This document shows positions 6,026-8,005 of a stretch of 8,005 nucleotides of DNA, one piece after another. Origin of the DNA: Nitrospinota bacterium (GTDB lineage: Bacteria > UBA8248); assembly GCA_003506735.1 (NCBI GenBank), contig DNYS01000149.1:18164-26168 (forward strand), read 5' to 3'. Made by a program: the position numbers and the translations under genes. The notes under the pieces were generated by a model. That model had not been told where the DNA came from, searched no databases, and saw only the letters and a list, made by a program, of their open reading frames with translations. How positions within the stretch are numbered: the first letter of the stretch is position 1; each line of letters begins with the position of its first letter.

Positions 6026-7126
6026 ATGCGAATCACCGATGCGGACGTTTGGCAAATGGCAACCGAGGTCAACCATCAGTCGCGCAACCGGTACGGGGGC
6101 ACCACCCGCCTGGAGCGGGCTCTCGTCCGCCTGTGCGACGAGGAAGGCCACGAGGGCTGGGGCGAGGCCATGCCTGTGTCCTTCACCGATGAAGCCATCT
6201 CCGATGCGGTCGGCGCGATAAAAGCAGCGGCAGCCACGCTCAAGGGCCGGGAGATGGAGGACCCCCTGGCCGAAATCGGCAGCCTGGCCGATTTCTCGGG
6301 CCTGTCCGCGGCCCGCTCGGGCTTGGAGGCCGCTTTTCTGGATTTGATGAGCCAGCGGTCCGGCACACCGCTTGCGGATGCGTTTGGCGGGGAGAGGCGC
6401 TCCGAATTCCTCCTTGACGGACCGATCGGGCTTGTATCGCCCAAGGAGGCGATAGAAAAGGCGGGCGGATTTCTGGCCCAGGGCATCACTACATTCAAGA
6501 TCAAAGTGGGCGCCGACCCGGACACCGACGCAAAGCGGGTCCTTTGCCTCCGGGAGGAATTCGGCCCGGATATTCACCTTCGAATGGACGCCAACGGTGG
6601 CTACACGCCCGAGGAGGCGCTTCATTTCGCCAAAAGGATGGAGAAGGCGAATATCGAGCATTTCGAGCAGCCCGTCCTCCCCGCCGAGGAGCGGTGTTTC
6701 GAAATATTCAGGCAAATCCGCGCGATGGGCGTTCCGATTGCCGTGGACGAGTCGCTGTTTTCGCTCGACCACGCCAACCGGCTCATCGGCGAGGACGCCG
6801 TGGACGTGGGCGTCATCAAAATCGCCAAATTCGGCGGCCCGCTCGCGGCGTGCGAGGTCGCCCGCGCATTCGAGGCGGCGGGCAAGGTCTGTGTCCTCAG
6901 TTCCTCCTACGAGTCGTTCATCGGCAAGGCCATGGGAATGACCCTGGCCACCTCTCTTGAAAACTGCGCCCGCGCCCAGGAACTGGGTCACTCGGCGCCC
7001 GAGGCGGAATTCGCCGAATGGCGGCACAATTTGTCGGGGGGAACCATGAGCCGGACCGAGGGCGCCGGCCTTGGCGCCCGGGGCCTGGCGGATTGCCTCG
7101 AAGCCCTTTCGGCATCCCTCGCCTGA
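6026..7126 (+). CDS. Mandelate racemase / muconate lactonizing enzyme family protein (enolase superfamily)
   Basis: This 366-residue enzyme has the enolase-superfamily plan: an N-terminal capping domain (about 1-125), then a (beta/alpha)7beta barrel. The catalytic set is intact. It comprises the KxK pair K158/K160, metal ligands D188 (in RMDAN), E214 (in FEQP) and D241/E242 (in VDES), and a second catalytic lysine K265 in VIKIAKFGG. The Lys-Lys arrangement belongs to the muconate-lactonizing-enzyme subgroup, which includes cycloisomerases, o-succinylbenzoate synthases, N-succinylamino acid racemases and dipeptide epimerases, and argues against a mandelate racemase (Lys/His) enzyme. It acts by Mg-assisted proton abstraction next to a carboxylate. 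The start is ATG 6026 with GGGAGAG seven bases upstream; the open frame extends upstream but only into the divergent neighbour. The neighbouring dehydrogenase and carboxylate importer suggest catabolism of an organic acid; the exact substrate is not readable. Confidence 0.94.
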   Translation: MRITDADVWQMATEVNHQSRNRYGGTTRLERALVRLCDEEGHEGWGEAMPVSFTDEAISDAVGAIKAAAATLKGREMEDPLAEIGSLADFSGLSAARSGLEAAFLDLMSQRSGTPLADAFGGERRSEFLLDGPIGLVSPKEAIEKAGGFLAQGITTFKIKVGADPDTDAKRVLCLREEFGPDIHLRMDANGGYTPEEALHFAKRMEKANIEHFEQPVLPAEERCFEIFRQIRAMGVPIAVDESLFSLDHANRLIGEDAVDVGVIKIAKFGGPLAACEVARAFEAAGKVCVLSSSYESFIGKAMGMTLATSLENCARAQELGHSAPEAEFAEWRHNLSGGTMSRTEGAGLGARGLADCLEALSASLA

Positions 7127-7480
7127 GCGTTCGCCTCACACCCGCAAACTTCGAAACGGATGGGACTCGCGCATCCGGGCAAAGACAATCAACGGTTTCT
7201 CAGTTGAATTCCTGGCTTCTCATCTTCCATACATTCTAACGGCCATCACATCACTTGCCGCTTTGCATTCTCTTCGAGAGTTCGGCGATGCCCTTGAAAC
7301 GAGCCGGAAAACGGCCGTCAAAGCCGAGAATTGCCCGCAAACAGGACGAATGCAGCCGGCGAGAGATGAAATGCCACCGGCCGGGAATGAGCGCCCCGAG
7401 GATATTGGCCGGTCCGGCCCTTGGAGCGCCGATTTGTGCGAAAATGGTTCAAGCGGTGGACAAAACCGGAACACTCGGAT
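7127..7480. other. Non-coding or unrecognised stretch downstream of the MR/MLE gene
   Basis: About 350 bp follow the MR/MLE stop. Open frames exist on both strands, but none has a convincing ribosome site or a protein-like composition, and none matches a family I recognise. No tRNA, repeat or clear terminator hairpin was found. Confidence 0.5.
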
Positions 7481-7490
7481 TCAGGGGACG

Positions 7491-7661
7491 GAGCTGGTTT
7501 CTCTAATTCTCGGATTTGCTGGTTTTTTGATCAGTTTTGCCGTCAACGAAGACACCATTGTCGGCAGTTATGCCTGGAAGGATATTACCCGAAATGTGAA
7601 GGGACTATCCATGGCCCTGATGACGGTTGGGGTCATTCGCATTCTTCTAAGCCCTGATTCA
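7491..7661 (+). other. Membrane-protein-like coding stretch without a clear start or end
   Basis: In one frame the translation has two hydrophobic segments of membrane-helix character, LVSLILGFAGFLISFAV and LSMALMTVGVIRILL, separated by a polar linker with a KDITRNVKG stretch. No ATG with a ribosome site lies close upstream. The same frame stays open to 7943, but its continuation is Arg-rich and unlike a normal protein, overlapping the more plausible small gene at 7762. It may be a small membrane-protein gene with a non-ATG start, or a decayed or frameshifted remnant. The bounds given are those of the protein-like part, not of a defined gene. Confidence 0.25.
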
Positions 7662-7761
7662 GACGATGGGACCGGAGATGGCAGGCGCCGCAGAAAGAGC
7701 CGCTGGGGCGCCAGTAGCAGGCTCCTCTTCCTCCGGATGGCCAAGAAGGAAAAAAGTAAAA

Positions 7762-7959
7762 ATGTTCATGGCATGGCTTGCCGTCTGCCTGGGAACCGCA
7801 TTTTTGACCAATTTTCTCATGAAGACGGATATCAGGACGAAATTGAGATCGATTGGCTCCTTTGTCATGTTCGGATCGACCGATCCTTATATGACGCCTC
7901 AAAAATCAAAGAAGGTGGGAAAAGAAATGAGAGATGTCATTAAAGATATTTTGAACTGA
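7762..7959 (+). CDS. Hypothetical small membrane protein (65 aa)
   Basis: No family is recognised. The 65-residue product would have one N-terminal hydrophobic helix (about residues 2-20, beginning FMAWLAVCLGTAFL) and a basic, soluble C-terminal part rich in Lys, ending KEMRDVIKDILN. It would be a single-pass membrane protein. The ATG at 7762 was chosen because AAGAAGGA lies about 11 bases upstream and the hydrophobic helix starts there. The frame is open upstream to 7651, with in-frame ATGs at 7666 and 7678, but that extension is Ala/Gly/Ser-rich and low in complexity. The 3' end is followed within 20 bases by a G-run and T-run. It may be the second half of a two-frame locus with the membrane-like stretch at 7491-7661. 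Confidence 0.42.
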   Translation: MFMAWLAVCLGTAFLTNFLMKTDIRTKLRSIGSFVMFGSTDPYMTPQKSKKVGKEMRDVIKDILN

Positions 7960-8000
7960 AAAATCGTTCTCGACCGCCCGGGGGGGGGGGGGGGTTTTTC
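7958..8000 (+). terminator. Terminator-like segment containing a 15-G homopolymer
   Basis: After the small ORF, GAAAAA (7958-7963) and TTTTTC (7995-8000) flank a CCGCCC tract and a run of 15 G (7980-7994). The arms can pair A5 with T5 and C with G around an imperfect stem, ending in five T, so an intrinsic terminator is possible. The stem contains a G-G mismatch, and the length of the homopolymer is suspect as sequence data. Confidence 0.3.
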
Positions 8001-8005
8001 TGAAT

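Noticed and set aside
5999..7027. 342-aa minus-strand ORF
   Set aside because: It is the antisense shadow of the MR/MLE gene, whose catalytic residues are all in the plus frame.
7071..7943. 290-aa plus-strand ORF as a single gene
   Set aside because: Its start lies inside the MR/MLE gene, and most of its length lacks protein-like composition. Only the 7491-7661 part looks plausible.

Overview
The window is high-GC bacterial chromosomal DNA with seven well-supported genes. Six form one leftward block (two modules on the minus strand, positions 4576 to 1), followed by a divergent pair (minus 5923-4844, plus 6026-7126) and a sparsely coding right end. The organism cannot be named from this sequence. 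GC content, a tripartite tricarboxylate transporter, enolase-superfamily and Gfo/Idh enzymes and a probable selenoprotein suggest an environmental heterotroph of a proteobacterial or related lineage (for example Tectomicrobia or Rokubacteria-like). This placement is inference. If the selenoprotein call is right, the genome must also carry selA, selB, selC and selD.

Layout, in the direction of transcription of the leftward block: tctB (4576-4088), tctA (4087-2606, starting on the base after the tctB stop) and tctC (2571-1585) together make a complete secondary carboxylate importer. A strong GC hairpin (1519-1547) follows. Next come two carboxymuconolactone decarboxylase (CMD/AhpD-like) genes: a Cys-less 131-aa protein (1481-1086) and a 221-aa protein (1063-398). 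The second is interrupted by an in-frame TGA exactly where the second cysteine of a CxxC redox motif belongs. A stem-loop with a GGUC apical loop lies 21 nt downstream of that TGA, so I read the gene as one CxxU selenoprotein and not as two fragments. Last is the first 100 codons of a molybdopterin oxidoreductase of the Fe-S-free TorA/BisC/DorA type (301 to beyond 1).

Right of the transporter, a Gfo/Idh/MocA-type NAD(P)-dependent dehydrogenase (5923-4844) and a mandelate racemase/muconate lactonizing enzyme family protein (6026-7126) diverge from a shared 102-bp intergenic region. Together the genes look like a catabolic or scavenging locus: import of an organic acid, epimerisation or cycloisomerisation and oxidation of an acid or sugar-acid substrate, plus a thiol/selenol redox module beside a sulfoxide/N-oxide-type molybdoenzyme. 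The substrates cannot be read from sequence.

The right end (7127-8005) holds no recognisable conserved gene. It has one plausible 65-aa membrane ORF, a second membrane-like stretch in another frame without a good start, and a 15-G homopolymer. The most notable observation is the probable selenocysteine-containing AhpD-like protein with its candidate SECIS element.
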